Origin: Chloroflexota bacterium
GTDB lineage: Bacteria; Chloroflexota; Anaerolineae; UBA4142
DNA: 43,673 nucleotides
Direction of reading: 5' to 3'
Assembly (NCBI GenBank): GCA_016865935.1
Contig: VGOB01000010.1
Coordinates: 1 to 43,673 of the forward strand
Shown here: in pieces, positions 31,892-38,715 of the stretch
Numbering within the stretch: position 1 is the stretch's first letter
Layout: each line of letters opens with the position of its first letter
Program-made: the position numbers and the translations under genes
The notes under the pieces: generated by a model
Database searches by the model: none
What the model saw: the letters and a program-made list of their open reading frames with translations, nothing else
What the model was told of the DNA's origin: nothing

Positions 31892-31906
31892 TCCATTACC
31901 TCAAAA

Positions 31907-31986
31907 ATGCCAAATGTGCCAAACGAGCCAAATCTGCCAAAAAATATTTGGCACGTTTGGCATCTTTGGCTCATTTGGCGCGTTTG
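31907..31986. repeat. GCCAAAT microrepeat palindrome
   Basis: Left arm TGCCAAATGTGCCAAACGAGCC..., right arm TTTGGCACGTTTGGCATCTTTGG.... It supplies the last codons of the molybdopterin-subunit gene. Sister copy at 39254-39334. Confidence 0.85.
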
Positions 31987-34127
31987 ATTTTTTCCAAGAC
32001 GCGCCACGGCGTCAGCGGAAATTCATCGAACCAGACGCCGGTCGCGTTATGCACTGCCGCGATGATCGCCGGCGCGAGTGGAATGAACGGCATCTCCGCC
32101 ATTCCGCGCGCGCCCCAAGGACCATCGCTGTCCGGATATTCGAGAATCACCGAATCCACTTGCTCCGGCACGTCGAGAATTCCCGGAATCAAGTACGTAC
32201 TAAGATTCGGTGTTAGTACGCGACCCTCGCGCGTCTGGAAATTTTCTTGAATCGTCCAGCCCTGCGCCTGCACCACCGCGCCTTCGATCTGTCCTTCGAT
32301 CAAGCGCGGATTGATCGCCTTGCCCACATCGTCCGCGCACGTCACGCGCGCGACGCGCACAAACCCAGTCTCGGTATCCACTTCCACCTCGACCGCTTCC
32401 GCGACGTAACCGTAGGCGAGATTCGGTTTCGATTTGCCCGTGGCGGGATCAAGTTGCGTCGTCTGCGGCGCGAGGTATTTGTACGTTGCGCGCGCCGGGC
32501 GTTCTTCCTCGTGCCACTTGGTCAGCGCGAGTTCACACGCGCCTTTGATCGCGTTCCCGCCGATGTATGTCATCCGCGACGCAGAAACACTTCCGGCGTT
32601 ATCGGTTTGCGCGGTATCGGACACGATCATCTCGATTTTTTCGATCGGCACGCCGAGTGTACTCGCCGCCATTTGCGCGAGCGCGGTGTGCGTCCCTTGT
32701 CCGACTTCTGCCGCCGCGTGATGCACGATCACTTTTTCGATGGTTGCGCCGCCGCGCAGTTCAACTGTCGCCGTCGCGTTTTCCGGATAGCCAAAACTGA
32801 ATCCGATGTTTTTGAGCGCGCACGCAAAACCAAAACCAACCGCTGACCGCTGACCGCTGACGGCTGACCGCTTGCCCCATCCAAACTCGTCCGCGCATTT
32901 CTGTACGACTTGCGGCAAACTCACGGGACCGCCGGGCAGGGGTGTTTGCGTCGAGAGAAGCGATCCTTCGCGCAAAACATTTTTCAAGCGCAATTCGACC
33001 GGATCCATTCCCAGTTTTTCCGCGAGTTTGTTCATTTGCGTTTCGGCGGCAAAGTGCGCTTGCGGTCCGCCAAAGCCGCGAAACGCGCCGCTGACGATGT
33101 TGTGCGTCGTCACGGCGTACGCGTCCACCTTGACGTGCGGGACTTGGTACGGACCCGTCGCGCCGAACGCTGCGTTACCTAAGACTTTGGGCGAGGTGTA
33201 CATATACGGACCGGCGTCGGAAACAAGTTGCGCTTCCGCGGCGACCAGTTTGCCGTCGCGCGTCGCGCCGAGTTTGTGCTTGATCCACATCGGATGGCGT
33301 TTATGGTGACCGATGATGCTCTCTTCGCGCGACCAAATGATTTTCACCGGGCGATTCAATTTGTATGCCGCGAGCGCGAGAATGATCTGCACGCTCATAT
33401 CCTCGCGCCCGCCGAACGCGCCGCCGGTCGCCGGATAGATCACGCGAACCTGGTCGAGCGGCAACGCAAGCGCGTGCGCGATCTGTTCCTGGTCTTCGTG
33501 CACCCACTGCCCACCGACGACGACGGTCACGCGCCCTTCGTCGTCAATGTACGCGACTCCGGCTTCGGGTTGCAGGTAGGCGTGTTCCTGATAGGGCGTG
33601 TGGTACTCGCCTTCGATAATCACGTCGGCTTGCGCGAAACCTTGCGCGACGTCGCCCTTGCGGATCGGAATGTGCTTCATCACGTTGCCTGCGTACGCCG
33701 GATGCACTTGTGGCGCGCCGGGTTTCATCGCGTCGCGCGGATCGGTCAGCGGCGGCAAGTCTTCGTACTCGACCGCGATCAGATCGCGCGCGTGTTCCGC
33801 TTGCTTCTCCGTCTCCGCGACGACGAGCGCGATTTTTTCGCCGACCCAGCGCGCTTCGTCGGCGACGAGCACGGGCGCGTCTTTCGAGCCGAGTCCGAAT
33901 TCGTTGACCGGCACATCGCGCGCGGTGAACACGCGGACGACGCCGGGCGCGGCTTGCGCTTTCGTCGCGTCGAGTCGTTTGATGCGCGCGTGCGGTCGCC
34001 GCGCGAACAACACTTTCATCCAGAGCTGCCCCGGCAGGTTGATGTCGCCGGGAAACGCGGCTTCGCCGGTCACTTTGGCGCGCGCGTCAAGGCGGGTGAT
34101 GGATTGTCCGAGTTGGGTCATTCGCAT
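31971..34127 (-). CDS. xanthine dehydrogenase/aldehyde oxidase family molybdopterin-binding subunit
   Basis: 718 residues. N-terminal domain TRLDARAKVTGEAAFPGDI, then the Mo-cofactor region: GGAFGGREDMSVQIILAL, SGAFRGFGGPQAHFAAETQM, AAEVGQGTHTALAQ, TDNAGSVSASRMTYIGG, and GARGMAEMPFIPLAPAI containing the active-site Glu. The enzyme hydroxylates purines, aldehydes or aromatic compounds, normally with separate FAD and 2Fe-2S subunits; none is encoded nearby, so this is an orphan subunit here. About residue 300 an in-frame GCTGACC-type microrepeat (32835-32871) encodes KRSAVSGQRSAV, an apparent insertion. The tail RAK and stop lie in the GCCAAAT palindrome. Start: ATG 34127 behind AAGAGAG. Confidence 0.92.
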   Translation of the reverse strand: MRMTQLGQSITRLDARAKVTGEAAFPGDINLPGQLWMKVLFARRPHARIKRLDATKAQAAPGVVRVFTARDVPVNEFGLGSKDAPVLVADEARWVGEKIALVVAETEKQAEHARDLIAVEYEDLPPLTDPRDAMKPGAPQVHPAYAGNVMKHIPIRKGDVAQGFAQADVIIEGEYHTPYQEHAYLQPEAGVAYIDDEGRVTVVVGGQWVHEDQEQIAHALALPLDQVRVIYPATGGAFGGREDMSVQIILALAAYKLNRPVKIIWSREESIIGHHKRHPMWIKHKLGATRDGKLVAAEAQLVSDAGPYMYTSPKVLGNAAFGATGPYQVPHVKVDAYAVTTHNIVSGAFRGFGGPQAHFAAETQMNKLAEKLGMDPVELRLKNVLREGSLLSTQTPLPGGPVSLPQVVQKCADEFGWGKRSAVSGQRSAVGFGFACALKNIGFSFGYPENATATVELRGGATIEKVIVHHAAAEVGQGTHTALAQMAASTLGVPIEKIEMIVSDTAQTDNAGSVSASRMTYIGGNAIKGACELALTKWHEEERPARATYKYLAPQTTQLDPATGKSKPNLAYGYVAEAVEVEVDTETGFVRVARVTCADDVGKAINPRLIEGQIEGAVVQAQGWTIQENFQTREGRVLTPNLSTYLIPGILDVPEQVDSVILEYPDSDGPWGARGMAEMPFIPLAPAIIAAVHNATGVWFDEFPLTPWRVLEKIKRAK
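32835..32871. repeat. GCTGACC tandem microrepeat inside the molybdopterin-subunit gene
   Basis: About four ACCGCTG/ACGGCTG units in tandem, read in frame on the minus strand as RSAVSGQRSAV. It is the same kind of sequence that fills intergenic gaps. Confidence 0.7.
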
Positions 34128-34189
34128 CTCTCTTTTTCCGGTATTCCACTGCCGAATCAATAACGCGGCAAAGCCGCAACCAAACTCAT

Positions 34190-34250
34190 TGGACACTGAC
34201 CAACACTGAAGAACACTGATTTTTTCTTTGTCTGTGTTCATCTGTGTCCA
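34190..34250. repeat. ACACTGA microrepeat palindrome
   Basis: Left arm GGACACTGACCAACACTGAAGAACACTG, right arm TGTCTGTGTTCATCTGTGTCC, upstream of the molybdopterin-subunit gene. Confidence 0.75.
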
Positions 34251-34349
34251 AAAAATCCTCGCGGTTGTGATAGTTTTTGTAGAGGAATACTATATTACCT
34301 TGACTCGCCGATTCAGTCAATCCGTAGTCAAGCGCAAGCGCGACGCGTT

Positions 34350-34377
34350 TTGCAAAATCCGCAAATCGGTGTATAAT
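34350..34377 (+). promoter_or_regulatory. promoter of the tRNA cluster
   Basis: TTGCAA (34350-34355), 16-bp spacer, TATAAT (34372-34377), 12 nt before tRNA-Pro. Confidence 0.75.
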
Positions 34378-34389
34378 GCGCCGTGTTGA

Positions 34390-34462
34390 CGGGGCGTAGC
34401 GCAGTTGGTAGCGCGCAGCGTTCGGGACGCTGAGGTCGATGGTTCAAGTCCATTCGCCCCGA
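34390..34462 (+). tRNA. tRNA-Pro (anticodon CGG)
   Basis: 73 nt. Acceptor CGGGGCG/CGCCCCG with the C1-G72 pair typical of proline tRNA, D stem GCGC/GCGC, anticodon arm CAGCG-TTCGGGA-CGCTG, T arm GATGG-TTCAAGT-CCATT, discriminator A. CCA is not encoded. Confidence 0.95.
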
Positions 34463-34485
34463 CTGACCTTGGATGCGTTGAATTC

Positions 34486-34557
34486 GCGGGAGTAATTCAA
34501 TGGCAGAATGCCACCCTTCCAAGGTGGACGTTGCCGGTTCGAACCCGGTCTCCCGCT
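34486..34557 (+). tRNA. tRNA-Gly (anticodon TCC)
   Basis: 72 nt. Acceptor GCGGGAG/CTCCCGC, anticodon arm CCACC-CTTCCAA-GGTGG, T arm GCCGG-TTCGAAC-CCGGT, discriminator T. CCA not encoded. Confidence 0.95.
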
Positions 34558-34561
34558 TTGG

Positions 34562-34640
34562 GGGAAAAGATAAAAGATGAAAGCGGAAAGATGAAAAACA
34601 TATTCCCTTTCATCTTTTATCTTTCATCTCTCATCTTTTC
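34562..34640. repeat. AGATGAAAG microrepeat palindrome between tRNAs
   Basis: AAAAGATAAAAGATGAAAG and CTTTCATCTTTTATCTTTCATC form long complementary arms. Sits inside the tRNA transcription unit and could be a processing site or terminator. Same family as 4083 and 35968. Confidence 0.85.
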
Positions 34641-34644
34641 TTCC

Positions 34645-34716
34645 GGGCTTGTAGCTCAATGGCAGAGCAGCGCCCTCATAAGGCGTTGGTTGCTGGTTCG
34701 AATCCAGCCGGGCCCA
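34645..34716 (+). tRNA. tRNA with anticodon CAT (elongator Met, or Ile2)
   Basis: 72 nt. Acceptor GGGCTTG/CGGGCCC (two G-T pairs), D stem GCTC/GAGC, anticodon arm GCGCC-CTCATAA-GGCGT, T arm GCTGG-TTCGAAT-CCAGC, discriminator A. The G1-C72 pair rules out initiator tRNA; Met and lysidine-modified Ile cannot be told apart by eye. Confidence 0.92.
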
Positions 34717-34722
34717 CAAAGC

Positions 34723-34789
34723 ATTGCAGATTTTCGATTTCAGATTTCAGATTTTTCGATCTGTGATCTAAAATTTGGAATCTGCAATT
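34723..34789. repeat. CAGATTT microrepeat palindrome
   Basis: TTGCAGATTTTCGATTTCAG... and ...AAAATTTGGAATCTGCAA; the outermost 9 bp pair perfectly. It may terminate the tRNA transcript. Confidence 0.75.
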
Positions 34790-34806
34790 ATTTTCCTCGG
34801 AGCAAT

Positions 34807-35988
34807 ATGATGACCGATTTCACCCCTTGGCTGTCCTCGACGCTTTCTGATTATCTGCGCGATCTCGAGTCGCTCGTCAACACCGATTGCGGCACGCACA
34901 ACAAAGCCGGAGTAGACGCGGTGGCGCGGATCGTCCGCGAACGACTGATCGCGTTCGGCGCGGAGGTCGTAGATTTTCCGCAAGAAGAATACGGCGATAT
35001 GCTGTACGCGCGTTGGCGCGGGCGCGGTACCGCGCGCATCGTGATGATCGGACATCTCGACACCGTCTATTCCGACGGCACTGCCGCGCAACTGCCGTTT
35101 CACAAACTTGGCGCGCGTATCAAAGGTCCCGGCAGCAACGATATGAAATCAGGCGTTCTAAGCGGCGTGTACGCCGCGCGCGCGATCGTTCAATCGGGTT
35201 TCGATCAATTCGCCGAGATCGGTTTGTTTTGCAACAGCGAAGAAGAAATCGGCTCGCCGGTTTCGCGCGAACTGTATCCCGATTTCGTGCGCGGCGCGGA
35301 CGCCGCGCTGGTGCTGGAAGCGGCGCGCGAGAATGGCGCGATTGTCAGCGCGCGCAAGGGCGTGGGGCATTACACGATCACGGTGCGCGGCAAAGCGGCG
35401 CACGCCGGGGTCGAACCGGAAAAAGGCGCGAACGCGAATCTCGCGCTGGCGCATCATCTCATCGCGTTTCAAGCGCTGAACGGTTTTCGTCCGGGCTTGA
35501 CGGTGAACGTCGGCGTCGTGCGCGGCGGAACGAAATCGAACGTCGTTGCGGACACGGCGACGGCGGACGTGGACGTGCGGATCGTCCGCGCGGCAGATGC
35601 CGCGCCCTTGGAACAAGCGATGCGCGACATTCTCGCGCGCGCGATCGTGCCGGGCACGACGGCGGAACTGAGCGGCTATGTTGCCAATCCGCCGATGGAA
35701 AAAACAGCCGCGACGACGCGCCTGGTCGAGTTGGCGCAGCGCGCGGCGCGCGAGTTGGGATTCGAGATCGAAGATGTGGCGACGGGCGGCGCGTCGGACG
35801 GCAATTACACCGCGTCACTCGGCGTGCCAACGCTGGACGGCTTGGGTCCGGTCGGTGGGCGCGGGCATAACGCGGTCGAAGAATTTGTGGACGCGAATTC
35901 GATCGTGCCGCGCACCGCGTTGTTGGCAAAGTTGATCGTGGCGATTGCGGAGGAGAAAATTCGAACAAAGATGAAAGATGAAGGATGA
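34807..35988 (+). CDS. M20 family metallopeptidase (carboxypeptidase G2/ArgE-like)
   Basis: 393 residues. Zinc-ligand motifs: VMIGHLDTVYSDG (His, Asp), GPGSNDMKSGV (bridging Asp), LFCNSEEEIGSP (general-base Glu and ligand Glu), GVGHYTITVRGKAAHAGVEP and a C-terminal GRGHNAVEEFVDA His ligand. The dimerisation domain lies between about 180 and 290. Members remove C-terminal Glu or deacylate amino acids. ATG 34807 has CTCGGAGC upstream; the longer reading runs through the tRNAs. The last residues KMKDEG and the stop come from the GATGAAG repeat, as in rnhB. Confidence 0.92.
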   Translation: MMTDFTPWLSSTLSDYLRDLESLVNTDCGTHNKAGVDAVARIVRERLIAFGAEVVDFPQEEYGDMLYARWRGRGTARIVMIGHLDTVYSDGTAAQLPFHKLGARIKGPGSNDMKSGVLSGVYAARAIVQSGFDQFAEIGLFCNSEEEIGSPVSRELYPDFVRGADAALVLEAARENGAIVSARKGVGHYTITVRGKAAHAGVEPEKGANANLALAHHLIAFQALNGFRPGLTVNVGVVRGGTKSNVVADTATADVDVRIVRAADAAPLEQAMRDILARAIVPGTTAELSGYVANPPMEKTAATTRLVELAQRAARELGFEIEDVATGGASDGNYTASLGVPTLDGLGPVGGRGHNAVEEFVDANSIVPRTALLAKLIVAIAEEKIRTKMKDEG

Positions 35989-36058
35989 AAGATGAAAAGC
36001 GAGCGCGGAGAAACGATGCGCCTGCAAGTTTTCATCCTTCATCCTTCTGCCTTCATCC
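35968..36058. repeat. GATGAAAG microrepeat palindrome
   Basis: AAGATGAAAGATGAAGGATG... and TTTTCATCCTTCATCCTTCTGCC...; it supplies the end of the M20 gene. Confidence 0.85.
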
Positions 36059-36088
36059 GTTTAGGGCTTTGTCAAAGTCGCGTACGTC

Positions 36089-36179
36089 TGTCATTGCGAG
36101 GAGCGCGAAGCGGTTGCGACGAAGCAATCCCCGAGCGGCTTGGGGATTGCTTCGGACAAAAATCGTCCTCGCAATGACA
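36089..36179. repeat. TGTCATTGCGAGGA palindromic element
   Basis: TGTCATTGCGAGGA and TCCTCGCAATGACA form the outer stem; GAAGCAATCCCC and GGGGATTGCTTC the inner hairpin. Sister of 29226-29322. Dispersed repeats of this sequence type are common in environmental genomes as I recall. Confidence 0.85.
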
Positions 36180-36210
36180 ATGACAAAACCCTGCATCCGT
36201 TCAAGGCGGC

Positions 36211-36239
36211 TTGTCGGGAACGCGTTCGTGTGTTATAAT
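36211..36239 (+). promoter_or_regulatory. promoter of the first STAS gene
   Basis: TTGTCG, 17-bp spacer, TATAAT (36234-36239); 28 nt further a GGGAGG site and ATG. Confidence 0.75.
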
Positions 36240-36267
36240 AGCGCCAGTTCAAATCCAGGGAGGATGT

Positions 36268-36609
36268 ATGGCACTCAAAATTTCTTTGAAGGAATACAAA
36301 CGCGTCGATCTGCTCGCGGTGGATGGGCGCATTGATTCCAGCACGGCGCCGCAACTGGACAAGGCGCTGCAAAAAATCATTGATGCGGGACGCTTTCGCA
36401 TCGTCGTGGATTTGTCCGACGCCGCTTTTATGAGCAGCGCCGGTTTGCGCGCGTTACTATCTGCGCTCAAGCAAGTGCGCCGCTTCAATCGCGGCGATTT
36501 GCGCCTGGCGGGCGTTTCGCCCAAAGTGAAAAAAGCGTTCGAACTGGCGGGACTCTTGGTCGTCTTCCAGGTGTTCGACAACAGCGTGGACGCGGTCGGC
36601 AGTTTCTAA
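36268..36609 (+). CDS. STAS-domain anti-sigma factor antagonist
   Basis: 113 residues, the size of SpoIIAA/RsbV proteins. Motifs VDGRIDSSTAPQLDKAL and VVDLSDAAFMSSAGLRALL; the Ser pair before AGLR is the usual phosphorylation site. Such proteins bind an RsbW-type kinase and thereby free a sigma factor. The kinase and a second STAS protein are encoded 4.4 kb downstream (40979-41742), but no sigma factor or phosphatase is seen. ATG 36268 has GGGAGG 5 nt upstream. Confidence 0.92.
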   Translation: MALKISLKEYKRVDLLAVDGRIDSSTAPQLDKALQKIIDAGRFRIVVDLSDAAFMSSAGLRALLSALKQVRRFNRGDLRLAGVSPKVKKAFELAGLLVVFQVFDNSVDAVGSF

Positions 36610-36611
36610 CG

Positions 36612-36680
36612 AGTTCAAAGTTAAAAGTTCGAGGTTCAAAGTTCAAGGTTTGTGATCCTTGAACCTTGAACCTTAAACCT
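36612..36680. repeat. GTTCAAG microrepeat palindrome
   Basis: GTTCAAAGTTAAAAGTTCGAGG... and GATCCTTGAACCTTGAACCTTAAACC. Confidence 0.85.
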
Positions 36681-36731
36681 ATTGGCGCGCGGCAAGGTCG
36701 CGTGGTTCGGTCATAGGTTTTGAATGCAATA

Positions 36732-36768
36732 ATCGGGGCGTTCGGTGATGAACGCCCCGATGTGTTTT
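36732..36768 (+). terminator. hairpin terminator ATCGGGGCGTT...AACGCCCCGAT
   Basis: 11-bp perfect stem followed by GTGTTTTT on the plus strand; probable end of the STAS transcript. Confidence 0.8.
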
Positions 36769-36787
36769 TATCCCGATGCGCTCGAAA

Positions 36788-36820
36788 AGACCTGGCGATC
36801 TGTTTGATCTCGCCAGGTCT
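36788..36820 (-). terminator. intrinsic terminator of plsY
   Basis: On the minus strand AGACCTGGCGA, loop, TCGCCAGGTCT followed by TTTT. Located just past the plsY stop. Confidence 0.85.
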
Positions 36821-36826
36821 CTTGTC

Positions 36827-37537
36827 TCACGCCTCGCGCTGGCGCTGCGCCAACCGGTCGCCGAAGCGCCGTTCGGTGCCGGAGCGCAAACGCTGAATGT
36901 TCGGAATATGCACGATGACGATAATGATACTGATGAACAAGTTAAGGATGAAATAACTCCACGGCGCGCTGCCGTTCAAAACGAACCAGAGCATAATGAG
37001 CGGCGATACGACCGCCGTCGTCAACGACGCGACCGACGCGTACCGGACGATCACGAGGATGAGAATGATCGGCACGATGATGATGAGCACGAGCGGCGGA
37101 AAGAGCGCGAGCATCGCGCCCGCGCTGGTGGCGACGCCCGCGCCGCCGCGTCCTTGTTGCGCGACGCGCTGAATCCATCCAATCGGCGGCGGCGCAAAGG
37201 TGACGCGCGGATCCGGCTTGGCGAGCATCGCGATAAAGACCGACCAGTTGTGACCGATCAGCGCGCCGAGCACCGCGAGCGGATGCGCGTCGAGCGCGGC
37301 GGGAAACAGCGCGCGCGCCAACAGCACTGGCAGGACACCCTTCAACACATCGCCGATGACGGTAAGCGCGAACGCGCCCCAGCCCGCCGTGCGCAACACA
37401 TTCGTGCCGCCGGTGCGTCCGCTGCCGTGTTTGCGAACGTCAATATTCCACAGCCGCCCGACAAAATAGCCGGTCGGAAACGCGCCAAAGATATAACCGA
37501 GCAGCAAGCAGGCAAGCGCGATCAGAATCATTTCCAT
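36827..37537 (-). CDS. plsY: glycerol-3-phosphate acyltransferase PlsY
   Basis: 236 residues with about six hydrophobic segments. PlsY transfers acyl from acyl-phosphate to glycerol 3-phosphate in the membrane, the first step of phospholipid synthesis. Motif 1 KHGSGRTGGTNVLR, motif 2 region ALIGHNWSVF and motif 3 RGGAGVATSAG are present. Two points differ from the textbook enzyme: a ~20-residue insertion between GHNWSVF and motif 3, and Ala where GGKGVAT normally has Lys or Arg; an Arg precedes it (GRGGAG). AAGGAAGGAG supports the start at 37537. Confidence 0.93.
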   Translation of the reverse strand: MEMILIALACLLLGYIFGAFPTGYFVGRLWNIDVRKHGSGRTGGTNVLRTAGWGAFALTVIGDVLKGVLPVLLARALFPAALDAHPLAVLGALIGHNWSVFIAMLAKPDPRVTFAPPPIGWIQRVAQQGRGGAGVATSAGAMLALFPPLVLIIIVPIILILVIVRYASVASLTTAVVSPLIMLWFVLNGSAPWSYFILNLFISIIIVIVHIPNIQRLRSGTERRFGDRLAQRQREA

Positions 37538-37561
37538 CGAACGAACTCCTTCCTTGATCAG

Positions 37562-37623
37562 TCAACAGTCAACAATATGCGTAGATTGCCCAACTGAATA
37601 CTGAATACCGAATACTGTTCATC
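37562..37623. repeat. AGTCAAC and ACTGAATACTG direct repeats
   Basis: Short tandem units AGTCAACAGTCAAC and ACTGAATACTGAATACCGAATACTG upstream of plsY, without a matching inverted arm. Confidence 0.55.
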
Positions 37624-37643
37624 GTTCACTGCATTAAAACCCG

Positions 37644-38081
37644 TCAACGCGGCGCAAGTTGCGCGCGGGCGCGCAAAAATTCGCGCAGTGCCGCCACCGC
37701 CGCATCCGGATCGTCCAGCGGAAGCGTCAGCCGCTCCAGCGGACAGGGACCGTCGTTGCGCTTGTTCAGGATGAGCGGCACACAACGCGCGTACTCGAAC
37801 GCGATTTGATCGCGCGCGAGCGCGTCGCACGCGGCTTGGCTCATCAGCGGCGAGTACACCGCGCGCAGTTGCGCGGCGCGCGCAACTTGCGCGACCGCTT
37901 TCCCCACGATTCTATCGGCGAGCGATGCGCCGCGCGCGTCTTCTCCCAGCGCGTCCACCGCGTCGATCAATTCGCCGATGCCGTCGCGAGTCCCGGTACG
38001 CACGATCGCGCCATCTTTGACGATGACGAACGCGAGCGAATCGCTTTGCAATTTTTGTGTGGCGAGTTGTAAATCTGTCAT
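37644..38081 (-). CDS. DUF1893 domain protein
   Basis: 145 residues. DUF1893 features: LAFVIVKDGAIVRTGTRDGI, ARGASLADRIVGKAVAQVAR, AVYSPLMSQAACDAL and FEYARCVPLILNKRNDGPCP then LERLTLPLDDPDAAVAALREF. The fold resembles cytidine-deaminase-like proteins with conserved Cys, but no reaction is known to me. The gene has a TTGACA/TAAACT promoter whose -10 lies only 9 nt before the ATG, and no Shine-Dalgarno site. Confidence 0.88.
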   Translation of the reverse strand: MTDLQLATQKLQSDSLAFVIVKDGAIVRTGTRDGIGELIDAVDALGEDARGASLADRIVGKAVAQVARAAQLRAVYSPLMSQAACDALARDQIAFEYARCVPLILNKRNDGPCPLERLTLPLDDPDAAVAALREFLRARAQLAPR

Positions 38082-38090
38082 AGCGCGCAG

Positions 38091-38119
38091 AGTTTAGCAC
38101 GCGTAAGAATTCGTGTCAA
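38091..38119 (-). promoter_or_regulatory. promoter of the DUF1893 gene, near-leaderless
   Basis: Minus strand TTGACA (38119-38114), 17-bp spacer, TAAACT (38096-38091), 9 nt to the ATG at 38081. Confidence 0.75.
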
Positions 38120-38120
38120 G

Positions 38121-38162
38121 TCGAATTGCGAATTGCAAATTGCGAATTCCGAATTTTGAATT
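38121..38162. repeat. GAATTGC microrepeat
   Basis: GAATTGCGAATTGCAAATTGCGAATTCCGAATTTTGAATT between divergent DUF1893 and rpiB genes. Confidence 0.65.
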
Positions 38163-38168
38163 ATCGTG

Positions 38169-38174
38169 TATAAT
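38169..38174 (+). promoter_or_regulatory. -10 box of rpiB
   Basis: TATAAT, 21 nt before the ATG at 38196; followed by the ribosome site GGAGAGGAG. The -35 is unclear within the GAATTGC repeat. Confidence 0.55.
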
Positions 38175-38195
38175 GATGGAGAGGAGAAACGCACA

Positions 38196-38666
38196 ATGAA
38201 ACTCGCCGTTGGCTCGGATGAAAGGACGCACACGACAGATGTGATCGTGGCGGAACTGGAAAAACGCGGACACACGGTTGAATTGCTGGGACCTCTGCGC
38301 GCTGAAAAAGCATCGTGGGTGCAAGTCGCGCGGGAGGTGGCGGAACGCGTCGCGCGCGGACAAGCAGACGAAGGCATTTTGTTTTGCTGGACCGGCACCG
38401 GCGTTTCGATTGCCGCGAACAAAGTGCCGGGTATCCGCGCCGCGCTCTGCGGTGACGCGGAAACCGCGCGCGGCGCGCGCGTGTGGAATCGCGCGAACGT
38501 GCTGTGCCTCAGTCTGCGCGCCACGTCCGAAACCATCGCGCAAGAAATTTTGGACGCGTGGTTCGCCACGCCGCTCGGAACGGATCCGGCAGACGTGGAG
38601 TGTGTCGAGCAGATGAGTGAGATTGAAAACAAGTTTGCAGGTTCAAAGTTCAAGGTTCAACGTTAA
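38196..38666 (+). CDS. rpiB: RpiB/LacA/LacB-family sugar-phosphate isomerase
   Basis: 156 residues. Begins MKLAVGSDERTHTTDVI, with GILFCWTGTGVSIAANKVPG (the catalytic Cys and phosphate loop; canonical GILICGTGIGMSIAANK), RAALCGDAETARGARVWNRA and NVLCLSLRATS. RpiB interconverts ribose 5-phosphate and ribulose 5-phosphate; some relatives act on other sugar phosphates. The substitution of Trp for Gly after Cys is unusual and may alter substrate. The last residues GSKFKVQR and the stop are encoded by the GTTCAAG repeat. Confidence 0.88.
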   Translation: MKLAVGSDERTHTTDVIVAELEKRGHTVELLGPLRAEKASWVQVAREVAERVARGQADEGILFCWTGTGVSIAANKVPGIRAALCGDAETARGARVWNRANVLCLSLRATSETIAQEILDAWFATPLGTDPADVECVEQMSEIENKFAGSKFKVQR

Positions 38667-38703
38667 ACTTTGAACCTTGAACCTTGAACCTTGAACCTTG
38701 AAC
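38640..38703. repeat. GTTCAAG microrepeat palindrome
   Basis: GGTTCAAAGTTCAAGGTTCAACG then AACTTTGAACCTTGAACCTTGAACC.... Includes the stop codon of rpiB and reaches the ribosome site of the macro-domain gene. Confidence 0.88.
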
Positions 38704-38715
38704 AAAGGAGTTATG

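Noticed and set aside
34405..34806. N-terminal extension of the M20 peptidase through all three tRNA genes
   Set aside because: The tRNAs fold completely and the peptidase has its own start with a ribosome site at 34807.
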